From the NCBI GenBank assembly GCA_002343185.1, contig DDRT01000016.1, forward strand, positions 7,607 through 71,606: a stretch of 64,000 nucleotides of DNA. The letters are read 5' to 3'. Made by a program: the position numbers and the translations under genes. The notes beneath the pieces are model-generated. The model was given only the letters and a program-made list of their open reading frames with translations, ran no database searches and was not told where the DNA came from. This document shows positions 52,989 to 61,602 of this stretch, one piece after another. Source of the DNA: Deltaproteobacteria bacterium UBA2409. Lineage in GTDB: Bacteria > Bdellovibrionota_C > UBA2361 > DDRT01. Within the stretch, counting starts at the first letter, position 1. Each line of letters starts with the position of its first letter.

Positions 52989-54612
52989 AAAAGAAAGTGG
53001 CTTTGCTCTAATAGTTTTGGTTCCCGTAATTCTTCTTTCAATAATACTTATTTTTGGGGTAGTAACTTTTTTTTACTATTCGACAAAAAGAAATGAACTC
53101 CAGAAGGCTTTAGATATAAGTCTTTTAAATGCTGCTCAGGTAATATGTTCTTCTAAGGAGTGTTGGACTAAATCGAGGGAAGTATTACTTGAATCGTTAA
53201 TAGCAAATGCACATTCCTTAGATCTTAGCTTTATTGATCTAAGCGAGTTAGATGATGATGGATTTGATCAGACATTCTGGCGTGATGAAAATACTAGAAT
53301 TTCTCTGGAGCGTATAAGGTGGAAGAACGACGGCACGAAAGAAATTTTAGAGAAAGCTTGGCAGGAGGTGAATCCAGGTATTCCCACTCATCTTGTAATG
53401 TATGGTCTGAAGGTGTCGATTGAAACACGCTTAAACGAGGCTCAGGTTTTCCCATTTGATCTTACTATAAGAGCGAAAGCTTCAGTTGCAGCTCGACCTT
53501 TAAAAGCTCCATGTGTGGCACCATTTGCGATCAAAGCCTGTGCACTTTTAAATAATACTGGGGATCTAGATCTTCCAAATCTCTGTACCTCTGATAAGCG
53601 TTTTGGCCCTTCTTCAGGATATTGCAATAATGGAGAGAGATGCGGAAATGTATCAGAATTTGACTATGATTTTTTAAATGACAGTGCATTTAACGGGATA
53701 TATCCTGATACACTTTTCCCACCGTTGACGGTGAAATATGAAGCTCCAGAGGATAAAGCTTGCTTTTATGCAACACCTAGAAACCAAGATTCAGTTAAGG
53801 ATCAAAATCTGATCGGACTTCCAGGGGGATCTGTGATCCCAAATGAGGCACTTATCAGCTTTATTGTTTCAAATAATGATGGTTGTATTCAGGCAGAAAT
53901 TGGACAGGTTTTTAAACCTGTCCATGATGGTCTAGAGCAGAGCGGAACTGCCGAAGTAATATGGAATCAGATCGCTAATCAGTCAGTGGGAGGAGTGACA
54001 GATAATTTGCATCGTCCAATTAGAGAGCTAACCGATCGAGATGAATTTAATTTGAACCGAAATCTGTTTTTTGATGAGAGTCCTTATGATCCGACAGGAG
54101 CCTGTCTTTTGAGTGCTAATAGATATCCTAGTTATGGAGTCTATAACTCTTTTAGATCTGGTTTTGGGTTTTGGCCAGATTTTATCTCAAGATCTAAATT
54201 ATCCCCAGCAGGAGAAACAATCTGTCCTTGGCAGGATGAGAAATTTAACTCGACATTTTGGAAAGCTACTGTTCCTGTTGTTGCGGAGCGATATGGAGCC
54301 CCCTGTAAGGGCATATTAGGTTCTACAGAAGACCCAATTGTTACTACGTCAACGGAACTTGAAGTTGTTGGTTTCGCACGTGTGCATATTTACGATGTAG
54401 GAACTGGAGCAGCAATATTCCCGACTAATCTTACAGCTGAGGCAATGGAGTGCTCAAAGCTCAAAGTCGAACGATTTCATCCTAGGCTACCATTTGGATT
54501 TAGAGATCAGACTGGAGATTTAGTTTCCTCTGTTCAGGTTAGGGGAAAAATAGCGTGTGATGCAAAGATTTTTGGTGGTGTGGATCAAGGGCTTCCGCTT
54601 TTGATTGAGTAG
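52975..54612 (+). CDS. TadG-like protein
   Basis: About 545 residues. Start at ATG 52975 with GAGGAG ten bases upstream; an earlier ATG at 52957 overlaps that ribosome site. N-terminus ESGFALIVLVPVILLSIILIF then a large Cys-rich extracytoplasmic domain. Predicted single-pass with a bulky outside domain. The other Tad machinery is absent nearby, so it may depend on distant genes or function without fibres. Confidence 0.75.
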   Translation: MLITKKESGFALIVLVPVILLSIILIFGVVTFFYYSTKRNELQKALDISLLNAAQVICSSKECWTKSREVLLESLIANAHSLDLSFIDLSELDDDGFDQTFWRDENTRISLERIRWKNDGTKEILEKAWQEVNPGIPTHLVMYGLKVSIETRLNEAQVFPFDLTIRAKASVAARPLKAPCVAPFAIKACALLNNTGDLDLPNLCTSDKRFGPSSGYCNNGERCGNVSEFDYDFLNDSAFNGIYPDTLFPPLTVKYEAPEDKACFYATPRNQDSVKDQNLIGLPGGSVIPNEALISFIVSNNDGCIQAEIGQVFKPVHDGLEQSGTAEVIWNQIANQSVGGVTDNLHRPIRELTDRDEFNLNRNLFFDESPYDPTGACLLSANRYPSYGVYNSFRSGFGFWPDFISRSKLSPAGETICPWQDEKFNSTFWKATVPVVAERYGAPCKGILGSTEDPIVTTSTELEVVGFARVHIYDVGTGAAIFPTNLTAEAMECSKLKVERFHPRLPFGFRDQTGDLVSSVQVRGKIACDAKIFGGVDQGLPLLIE

Positions 54613-54663
54613 ACTACTAGGTGTAGACAATATCAGGACTTGATACTCAAAAATCAACTGCTT

Positions 54664-54692
54664 TTGATATGCTTAAACGGCAATCCTAACAT
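54664..54692 (+). promoter_or_regulatory. sigma-70-type promoter for the collagen-like gene
   Basis: TTGATA (54664-54669) and TAACAT (54687-54692) with an exact 17-nt spacer, 66 nt before the ATG at 54759. Separates this operon from the Tad-like genes. Confidence 0.4.
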
Positions 54693-54758
54693 AAATGTTA
54701 AATCTTAGCCTTGAAGCAGAGAATACCATTAAGCTGATCATTGGCTTTAAGGATGGTT

Positions 54759-55667
54759 ATGAAATATCTTTTACTTTTGGTTTTAGTATGTAGTGTCTAT
54801 GCTGATATTGAGGCACTTGAGGCACAGGCAGTAAAACGGAATCTGGTTCTTTGTATGCTTCCTAGAGATATCTCTGGACAGAAGCAAAGAAGAATTGTTG
54901 GTCTAAAGGTTCCTGACAGGTTCTTGAAAAAATCGGGGATTGAAAAATTTAAATGTCCAATTAAAGGTTCTATAAGAGTTACAACTAAAAACTTCGACCT
55001 ACTTGGACTGTCTGATGCAGAGCAGAATGCGCTCACTACCATAATTAATAACTATCTTATTACTGGCTCTCCGGGTGGAATCGGACCTCAAGGACCAAAA
55101 GGAGATCGTGGTGAGAGAGGACCGCAGGGAGAGAGAGGAGAAACAGGTGCACGTGGAGAGAAAGGAGATAGGGGGGAAACTGGCCCAGCAGGTGCAGCAG
55201 GGCCACAGGGAGCAACTGGCCCACAGGGGCCGGCAGGACCACAAGGCCCACAGGGAGCCACAGGACCACAAGGCCCACAGGGGCCGGCAGGCCCACAGGG
55301 AGCCACAGGACCACAAGGCCCACAGGGTATTCAAGGTCCACGTGGTCAAGGTATGAACTTGACGACTTGTAGGAGGAGATTATTTCAGGGAACCTATGCC
55401 CCGGGTATTGTAGGGTACGAAGGAGGAAACTCAACATGGGCTCAGTGCGTAAGTGGTGAATATCTGAATAACTATAGTTTTTCAGTTATGTCACAAAATG
55501 GACGTGTTGTTCCTGTAGTAACTGATATAGCTATTCATGCTCCGTCTCAAGGAAACTCAAATGCATATCCAACTGGAGTTACAGTTAACGGAGAACCTGT
55601 TTCGTCCACAAGTCCTAATGCTCAGTGGAAGTATGTAGTAAATGCTTATTGCTGCTCGATTGAGTAA
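54759..55667 (+). CDS. secreted collagen-like (Gly-X-Y) protein
   Basis: 302 residues from ATG 54759, five nt after AAGGA; the TTG 18 nt upstream is less suited. Signal peptide MKYLLLLVLVCSVYA. An N-terminal globular region to about 110, about 31 consecutive Gly-X-Y triplets (GPQGPKGDRGERGPQGERG...), then a C-terminal domain with several Cys. The Pro-rich triplets predict a collagen triple helix with terminal trimerisation domains. A surface or extracellular structural or adhesive protein. Stop and next start overlap (TAATG). Confidence 0.88.
   Translation: MKYLLLLVLVCSVYADIEALEAQAVKRNLVLCMLPRDISGQKQRRIVGLKVPDRFLKKSGIEKFKCPIKGSIRVTTKNFDLLGLSDAEQNALTTIINNYLITGSPGGIGPQGPKGDRGERGPQGERGETGARGEKGDRGETGPAGAAGPQGATGPQGPAGPQGPQGATGPQGPQGPAGPQGATGPQGPQGIQGPRGQGMNLTTCRRRLFQGTYAPGIVGYEGGNSTWAQCVSGEYLNNYSFSVMSQNGRVVPVVTDIAIHAPSQGNSNAYPTGVTVNGEPVSSTSPNAQWKYVVNAYCCSIE
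55245..55327 (+). repeat. 45-nt direct repeat inside the collagen-like gene
   Basis: Two copies of a 38-nt stretch starting at 55245 and 55290, period 45 nt (15 codons, five Gly-X-Y triplets), lie in the GC-rich core of the repeat region. Slippage here would change triple-helix length in steps of five triplets. Confidence 0.75.
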
Positions 55668-57271
55668 TGAGAATTGAGCAATTTGGATCAGATCAGTTTA
55701 GATCCTTAGCAAAGGGTCAAGCTGATCTACTCCCTTCATTCATAGAGTTTGTATCATATTTGGCGTCTGCCCCACTAGAAGGAAGGAAAAGTTCCGAACA
55801 CTGGAAACCGGCTGTAGATTTATTGAAAAGATTATTGCAAGAGTCTTCACTTAGTCCTGAGGAACTTCTTCAAATTGCTCAAGCTTCGAAGCAAATTATT
55901 TCAGGATATAAATTTAGGCCTCTTAGGTCTCTAGCATTTAAAATTTATGGGGGACTTAAAACTGCTTCCAAGGATAATTTACCTGTGTATCTCGAGGCGT
56001 TCGCTGAGCTTTTAGCCCAAGGAACCTCTATGGATGAAGAGCTATTCAATCGAATAAAGAAAGCCATAGATAATGATTTGGACTGCTTTAAGATCTTAAG
56101 AGCTTATGACCAGTGTCTTAGAATAATTCAAGTACGATATGAGCCATCGAACAAAGATCAAGATCTTATCTTATTTTGTTTTGAGAGAATCGAGAACTCT
56201 TCAGATGTAAATCTAGAGGATTCTTTAAATGGAATAAAATGCGCTGCTACGATCTACTCTAGAAAATTTCTAGAAGAACGGGAGAATAAATTCGTTTTAA
56301 GTTTACTAAAATTGATACAAAAAGAGCATCTTGAGTCTATAGATGATTTTATCAAATTTTTAGAAGGAACATCGAAATTCAATCTCAACATATTACTAAG
56401 GGAGCTGGAAAATGGATTTGAGTGGTTTAAAAGTACTTTAGAGAATGGAGTTAAATTATTAAAAGAAAGCAACAGTATCTCCCTCCAGGATGTATCAATA
56501 CTTTTTAAATCATTTAAGAGGTTCCAAGAGCAAAGACTATTTCATCCTGATAGAGATTTAATTCTAAGACTTGAGGATCACCTACTATCTCATAGCCCAC
56601 CATCAGCTCTTCATATTGAATCTCTTTATGCCTGCTCAGTTATAGGATTAGGTGGTGAGAGACTGGCAGAAATGATAACCGCCCGGAATGATTGGAGCTT
56701 TTTAAAAAGGTTAATTACAGTTGCTGAAGGCGCTCAAGCTTTATATCACTTTGGTTATACAGAGCAAGCTAAGGCATTCTGCGAACTTGCAGATACATTT
56801 TCTATAGAGTGTTTTACTTCACATAATGATCACTCAAGCATGATGCTCGGAAGAGTCGCCTCGGCATTGAATTATCAGTTTGGTGAAGAAAAAACGAATT
56901 ATCTGGAAATAATGATATGGCGGGAAAGATCAAAATTATTGAGACAAATCTCTTCGACTGAAAGTGAGGTCCTTAGATGTTTTATTAAACTCGGTCTGCC
57001 TCATAATTGCGAGGTTATAGTAGGAATGTTCTTCTTTGATTTTGAAGTCATTTTCGAAGGGAAAAAAATATTGATAGAAATAGGAAGTAAGGATCTTCAT
57101 TATCCAAGAGGTGATAAGCGACTTGGAAGAGTTACCTCGGATAGGATGAAGATGGATTTAGCTAATAGATTAGGATTGAGAGTTTTGGAGATAGATTCAG
57201 AGGAATTTATCAAAACTGACCCAGAGTCTAGAACGGAGTACTTAGAATGGCGACTAAGAGATATTGATTAA
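55667..57271 (+). CDS. helical-repeat protein with RAP-like C-terminal domain
   Basis: 534 residues, cytoplasmic. Residues ~1-445 are helical repeats (LLRELENGFEWFKSTLENGVKLL, ILFKSFKRFQEQRLFHPDRD). Residues ~454-514 read MFFFDFEVIFEGKKILIEIG, DLHYPRGDKRLGR, then ANRLGLRVLEIDSEEF. That is the pattern of the RAP domain (a restriction-endonuclease-like fold) of FASTK-type and octotricopeptide-repeat RNA-binding proteins. Such architecture is known in organelles and some intracellular bacteria. Start overlaps the collagen-like stop by 1 nt. Inference: RNA-directed control, untested. Confidence 0.6.
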   Translation: MRIEQFGSDQFRSLAKGQADLLPSFIEFVSYLASAPLEGRKSSEHWKPAVDLLKRLLQESSLSPEELLQIAQASKQIISGYKFRPLRSLAFKIYGGLKTASKDNLPVYLEAFAELLAQGTSMDEELFNRIKKAIDNDLDCFKILRAYDQCLRIIQVRYEPSNKDQDLILFCFERIENSSDVNLEDSLNGIKCAATIYSRKFLEERENKFVLSLLKLIQKEHLESIDDFIKFLEGTSKFNLNILLRELENGFEWFKSTLENGVKLLKESNSISLQDVSILFKSFKRFQEQRLFHPDRDLILRLEDHLLSHSPPSALHIESLYACSVIGLGGERLAEMITARNDWSFLKRLITVAEGAQALYHFGYTEQAKAFCELADTFSIECFTSHNDHSSMMLGRVASALNYQFGEEKTNYLEIMIWRERSKLLRQISSTESEVLRCFIKLGLPHNCEVIVGMFFFDFEVIFEGKKILIEIGSKDLHYPRGDKRLGRVTSDRMKMDLANRLGLRVLEIDSEEFIKTDPESRTEYLEWRLRDID

Positions 57272-57961
57272 TTTTGACCTAAAACTTACTGAAATGGAAT
57301 CTTCGGTATCGCTCGGATTGATAATTACAAGATTGTTCTCGAAGATAAACGCTATATTTTTTGCAGACTTCTTAGACTTAGCCAATGACTGAGATAAAAG
57401 TAGGCTTAAATCAGTTTTTGATGACAAAAAAACCCTATAGTCGCAAAGTGGATGCCCGGCTGCTGTTTCAAGATCCAGCAGAAGTTTGTCAGCCGAGCTG
57501 TTTGGATCTACCTTTAAATTTATGGTTTTGCCCCTAACAATTAATCTGATAACTGCACTATTTTTTTGATTATAACAAAATTGGATTGAGCGGGATATTC
57601 CTTCAATTAGTAAAGTTCTCTCTGAAATAAGATCAGAATCCAGCCCTACTAAATATGTTCCGATAACCCTCTCTGATGTTGTATATACAGCTTCTAATTT
57701 ATGTGCTTTAAGAATCCTGCCAGCTGTTTTTACAGCAAGATACTTCTCCTGAATACTCTCGACTAAATCAGATCGACCTAATGCTTTTAGAATAGAAATT
57801 GCTTCATTAGCTCTCTCAAGGTCACCTGTTGAAAGGGTTTCCCTTTTGATTAGATACGCTAACCTCTCAAGATATACAGACTTCGGGCAGTTTTTTGCCA
57901 CCTCGATAAGTTCCTCGACCGTTGAATAATCCGTTAATGAAAGTGATCCCTTCATGATCAT
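57254..57961 (-). CDS. unknown protein, paralogue of 58095-58829
   Basis: 235 residues. N-terminal ~90 residues are helical (ELIEVAKNCPKSVYLERLAYLIKRETL, ALGRSDLVESIQEKYLAVKTAGRIL); the C-terminal ~140 residues are alpha/beta (IGTYLVGLDSDLISERTLLIEGISRSIQF). Its partner across the 133-nt gap shows the same blocks in the same order (EIGEKSIFISEKTLIKEKLRKSI). No family known to me. Its 3' end overlaps the RAP-like gene by 18 nt. Confidence 0.6.
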   Translation of the reverse strand: MIMKGSLSLTDYSTVEELIEVAKNCPKSVYLERLAYLIKRETLSTGDLERANEAISILKALGRSDLVESIQEKYLAVKTAGRILKAHKLEAVYTTSERVIGTYLVGLDSDLISERTLLIEGISRSIQFCYNQKNSAVIRLIVRGKTINLKVDPNSSADKLLLDLETAAGHPLCDYRVFLSSKTDLSLLLSQSLAKSKKSAKNIAFIFENNLVIINPSDTEDSISVSFRSKLINIS

Positions 57962-58094
57962 AAGATCTTAACCCATAATTTATATGATCCATTTAACATC
58001 GGTAAATCACAATAATGTTAACCACAATTGTAACCAGAATGTTATGAGACTTTATCAAAATTTTCGCCATCTCCTCTAGGAGAGAGAGGTTTTT

Positions 58095-58829
58095 ATGAGT
58101 GCAAAACTAGGTTTATCAGAAATGGTTGATCCCCGTACATCTTTATTCGAATTATTAAAAGTCTACAACCAGATAAAATCAAACGGCGAAGATTCAATTC
58201 GTAGAAAGCTTTTAGAAAGCATGGGTATCATTCTTCGGAGGGACATATTATCAAGAAGGGAATTCGATTTAGTTGAGTATTTTGAAGAGCTGTTCAAAAG
58301 AGCAGGACGAGAGGATCTTCTGCATCAGCTACAGGGGAAATTTAAAGCTGTAAAAAGCCTTGAGATTCTTCTAAAAGAAGATGAGCTTGTTCTACGAAGA
58401 GCATCTTCAATGTGTGAGCATCAGATTGGAGAGATAGGGGAGAAGTCTATTTTTATATCCGAGAAAACATTAATTAAAGAAAAGCTGAGAAAATCCATAA
58501 TTTACTCGAAATCAAATCAGGCTAATATAATAGTTAATATTGCTGTAAGCTCTGATGTAGTTCAGGTTCGAATACACCCTGGTGATTCAGTGCCCGCATT
58601 GATTAGGCAGATCGAGACTAGAAATAAACTTTCATCATTAAGAGTTACCGTCCCTATGGGTTATAGAATTGGATACATGCTTGAAGATATAAAACTATTT
58701 GCAATAGGAGCATCAGTTCAGGTTGCGGTAATAGTTGATGATAGCCTTATCTTTGTTGATCCGGACTCAGATACTAAAGAGATTGCAGACAAATTCGAAA
58801 AAAGGGAGAGAGTTAGGCTTTCTCCATAA
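58095..58829 (+). CDS. unknown protein, paralogue of 57254-57961
   Basis: 244 residues with the same two-part design (ELFKRAGREDLLHQLQGKFKAVKSLEILLK then a beta-rich region with VRIHPGDSVPALIRQI). AGGAGAGAGAGG before the ATG is a strong ribosome site. It is divergent from its paralogue, with a shared control region. Its stop overlaps the convergent mscS-type gene by 17 nt. Function unknown. Confidence 0.6.
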   Translation: MSAKLGLSEMVDPRTSLFELLKVYNQIKSNGEDSIRRKLLESMGIILRRDILSRREFDLVEYFEELFKRAGREDLLHQLQGKFKAVKSLEILLKEDELVLRRASSMCEHQIGEIGEKSIFISEKTLIKEKLRKSIIYSKSNQANIIVNIAVSSDVVQVRIHPGDSVPALIRQIETRNKLSSLRVTVPMGYRIGYMLEDIKLFAIGASVQVAVIVDDSLIFVDPDSDTKEIADKFEKRERVRLSP

Positions 58830-59769
58830 TCACAGTTCTAGTTGGATATGCAAAAGAAATACCTTCAAGCTCAAATTTTTCAGCTATTGCAATATTTATT
58901 CTTTCTTGAGCATCAAGGTACTCTTTAAAATCTTGTGAGAGGACATAGTAGGTCACTTCGAATATTAAAGCTGAATCACCAAACGATACAAAGTTTACCC
59001 TTTCAGTTCTTGTTTCAGGGTCATCATCTACGATCTTTCTCAACCATCCAGAGATTAACTTTACTTTCTCAAGGGGGGTTTCGTATCTTACGCCAATTCT
59101 AAATGTGATCCGTCTTTCATTCATTCTTTTTAAGTTTTGAATGACCGATTTTAGAATTTCAGTATTCGACATTATAACTTCTTCCCCGCCTAGCTCTCGG
59201 ATTCTTGTCGTTTTAATCCCGATTTTTTCAACAACCCCAGTAAGGGTGCCAATCCGGATTGTTTCTCCAACAACAAAAGGTCTATCGAGAATTATTGATA
59301 AAGAAGCAAGAAGATCTCCAAGTACGTTCTGTACAGCTAGCGCTATCGCGATACCTCCGATACCTAGCCCGGCTATAAGAGCAGTAACATCTACTTTTGC
59401 ATTCTCAAGAATTAAAAGAGCTACAACAGCCCATATTAAAACCTTTACAGCAAGCACCATCAGAGAGTGTGCTGATCTATGAGTTGGGTCTTTGTTTAAG
59501 TGTGTATCAAGAAAAGTAACAGCAAGATGACTTGCCCAAAGCCCACCCTGAACGAAGGTAACAAAAAAGAAAGCTTTTAAAAGATATGGGTAAAGTGAAG
59601 TCTCAAGGCTTCCAATCAGAAGTGACAAAGCCCCAAGCCAGATTAAGGAGGTGCTTCTAATGAAGCCAGAAAGTACTTGAATTCGGCTTAGAATCTTTAA
59701 GAAAAAAAACAACCCTAAAAAAACCCCTAGCGTAATCCCTATACTTTTACCCCAAAGTTCATAATCCAC
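58813..59769 (-). CDS. MscS-family mechanosensitive channel
   Basis: 318 residues with about five N-terminal transmembrane helices, the pore helix and beta domain with GLGIGGIAIALAVQNVLGDLLASLSIILDRPFVVGE and IRIGTLTGVVEKIG, then the cytoplasmic vestibule. Releases solutes on hypo-osmotic shock. The start is GTG at 59769; GGAGG lies 13 nt upstream, a little far. Confidence 0.93.
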   Translation of the reverse strand: MDYELWGKSIGITLGVFLGLFFFLKILSRIQVLSGFIRSTSLIWLGALSLLIGSLETSLYPYLLKAFFFVTFVQGGLWASHLAVTFLDTHLNKDPTHRSAHSLMVLAVKVLIWAVVALLILENAKVDVTALIAGLGIGGIAIALAVQNVLGDLLASLSIILDRPFVVGETIRIGTLTGVVEKIGIKTTRIRELGGEEVIMSNTEILKSVIQNLKRMNERRITFRIGVRYETPLEKVKLISGWLRKIVDDDPETRTERVNFVSFGDSALIFEVTYYVLSQDFKEYLDAQERINIAIAEKFELEGISFAYPTRTVIMEKA

Positions 59770-59809
59770 AGCGTTTGGTTAACCTCCAAAGATAAGGTAA
59801 TATACCAGT

Positions 59810-60433
59810 ATGACAGATTTAGCTCCATCTTTGCCCTTTGTAAAAGCAATCGGGGATTTTATAAACAACTCCTTTACTGGGAGAAATAACATCAGAGAAG
59901 CCTTTCTACTTGAATGGGGGTTAAAAAGTCTTGTAAGTGCCACTGAAAGTGATCCAGCTGATCCAAGACTTAGAGCTCAACGTTTGATGGAAGCTAGTGC
60001 CTCCCTAAAAGAAACGGCCAAGCTACTAGCAAAAGAGCTTGGTTTGTCACATTCTATGACAATGAGCTTGATTAAAAGTGGCGATATACTTAGAGAATCT
60101 CGCTGGCAGGGCACTGTTCAAGAATATATCCGTAAGTCATTTGCCAAAGAAGTGAGCACATTCAATGGTCGCTCTGAAAGAGGGGAAGCTTTTATTTCAG
60201 TTTGTACTGCTTTGGTGTCGTTAGAGGCAAATAAACCCCTAGATGTTGTTATGGATCATGTTGCTCAAGCTCACTTTGCGTTATCTCCTGATAAAAAAGG
60301 AAGAGAGTATGATTTTGGTAGAGTCTCTGGATCTATGCTAAACGAAGTCAAAGGTTTGCAGTCAAAAGCTACGATGAGAGAGATTAAAGCTCAGGAACAA
60401 CGAGATCTTGAGGATAGCCTCGCTACTCGCTAA
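59810..60433 (+). CDS. hypothetical helical protein
   Basis: 207 residues, no signal or membrane helix, and two similar halves: FINNSFTGRNNIREAFLLEWGLKSLVSA near 18 and FAKEVSTFNGRSERGEAFISVCTALVSLEA near 110. That suggests an internal duplication. No family recognised. It ends 2 nt before the convergent zinc-ribbon gene. Confidence 0.6.
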   Translation: MTDLAPSLPFVKAIGDFINNSFTGRNNIREAFLLEWGLKSLVSATESDPADPRLRAQRLMEASASLKETAKLLAKELGLSHSMTMSLIKSGDILRESRWQGTVQEYIRKSFAKEVSTFNGRSERGEAFISVCTALVSLEANKPLDVVMDHVAQAHFALSPDKKGREYDFGRVSGSMLNEVKGLQSKATMREIKAQEQRDLEDSLATR

Positions 60434-60435
60434 CC

Positions 60436-61437
60436 CTACCTTGCACTATATATCTGAGTGCTAAAAGAAGCCCCTGCAAGCTGCCCGTCTTTTATTAATG
60501 ATTCATCAAGCAGTGCTAAACTAAAAGGTATCGATTCACCTGCAGCTAGAGTGAATTTTTTCAGGGTACTCCTTCCTTGAAGAGTCTTAATCATATCCCT
60601 AGAAAGTGATTTTACCTTTGTTTCACTTAAGGGGGATGCGGCAGAGATCTCGGTTTCAGCAAGAATCGCCCCTTTCTTATCGAAAAGGAAACCTCGAATA
60701 ATAATTTCACTAAGAGGGGTTTTGCCGTGATTGACCAAAGTTCCAGAGATAATTGGAACTTGTTCCCCGTTATCAAGGTCAGTCAGCTCTAGTTTTGCCT
60801 TTGTGATCACAAGCTCAGGAGGTGCAGGCATCGGGGTGTTGTCGCTTGTAATTGAATCTGCAATTGATGGTGAGCTAACGATGATGTAGCTAAAAACAGC
60901 GAGGAGTCCGATAAAGAAAATCATAATTCCGGCCATTACGCCGCAGCTCTGCCACTCATTAAGAGGGGGTTTTCTTTTTGGTGCTTCAGAAAGTGCAACC
61001 TGAGTAAACGATCTCTTCTCGGCTTTTTCATGTTGAATTTTTGGTTTTGAAATAGCTTCTTCGATAGGCAATATATCGCAAAGCCCCTTATATGTTGGCT
61101 CACTTGGATAGTCACCAAATAAAAACTCTATCTGAGCCGGTTCGGTAACACTTTTTTCTATTGAAGATCTTAATGATCTTGGTTCTTCAAACTTTTCAAT
61201 TGGAGGAGATGGAACGAATGAAGGATCGGTTTTTTTTGGAATTCTTAATGAAGGCTTTTCTCCCGAGAAGGTGTGATCGCATTTTGAGCAATGAAACTGA
61301 GGATCTGAAATTCCGAAAAGTTTTTCCTGCTCAAGTGAAAACTTAGTCTGACAACTTGGGCACTGAACAATAACCGTTTGAGCAGTTCTCTCTGGGGTAG
61401 GTAGCGGTTGTAGTTCTTCAGCGTAATTTAGCTTCAC
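60436..61437 (-). CDS. zinc-ribbon membrane protein with DUF3426-like domain
   Basis: 333 residues. An N-terminal zinc ribbon with Cys 26, 29, 50 and 53 (MJ0042-type), a Pro/Lys-rich linker, a transmembrane helix (VMAGIMIFFIGLLAVFSYIIVSS) near 170-190 and a C-terminal beta domain (TLVNHGKTPLSEIIIRGFLFDKKG) typical of DUF3426. Topology places the ribbon in the cytoplasm and the domain outside. Role unknown. Confidence 0.85.
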   Translation of the reverse strand: MKLNYAEELQPLPTPERTAQTVIVQCPSCQTKFSLEQEKLFGISDPQFHCSKCDHTFSGEKPSLRIPKKTDPSFVPSPPIEKFEEPRSLRSSIEKSVTEPAQIEFLFGDYPSEPTYKGLCDILPIEEAISKPKIQHEKAEKRSFTQVALSEAPKRKPPLNEWQSCGVMAGIMIFFIGLLAVFSYIIVSSPSIADSITSDNTPMPAPPELVITKAKLELTDLDNGEQVPIISGTLVNHGKTPLSEIIIRGFLFDKKGAILAETEISAASPLSETKVKSLSRDMIKTLQGRSTLKKFTLAAGESIPFSLALLDESLIKDGQLAGASFSTQIYSAR

Positions 61438-61602
61438 AAGTTTTCAGAAATAAAACAGAAGTTTAAAAGCCTAACCTCCTGTATTTGTTTAATTGTATAG
61501 AACTTTTTAGCTCCAGGCTACCCCAAAATTTTGAAGCAATGAAACTTTCATACTAGCCATTCTAGTGAGACTTAACGTAGCTTAACCGGATGAGGTTTTT
61601 TT

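Noticed and set aside
55060..55437. Antisense ORFs across the collagen repeats
   Set aside because: The Gly-X-Y sequence is compositionally open on both strands; the antisense products are low-complexity shadows of the plus-strand gene.
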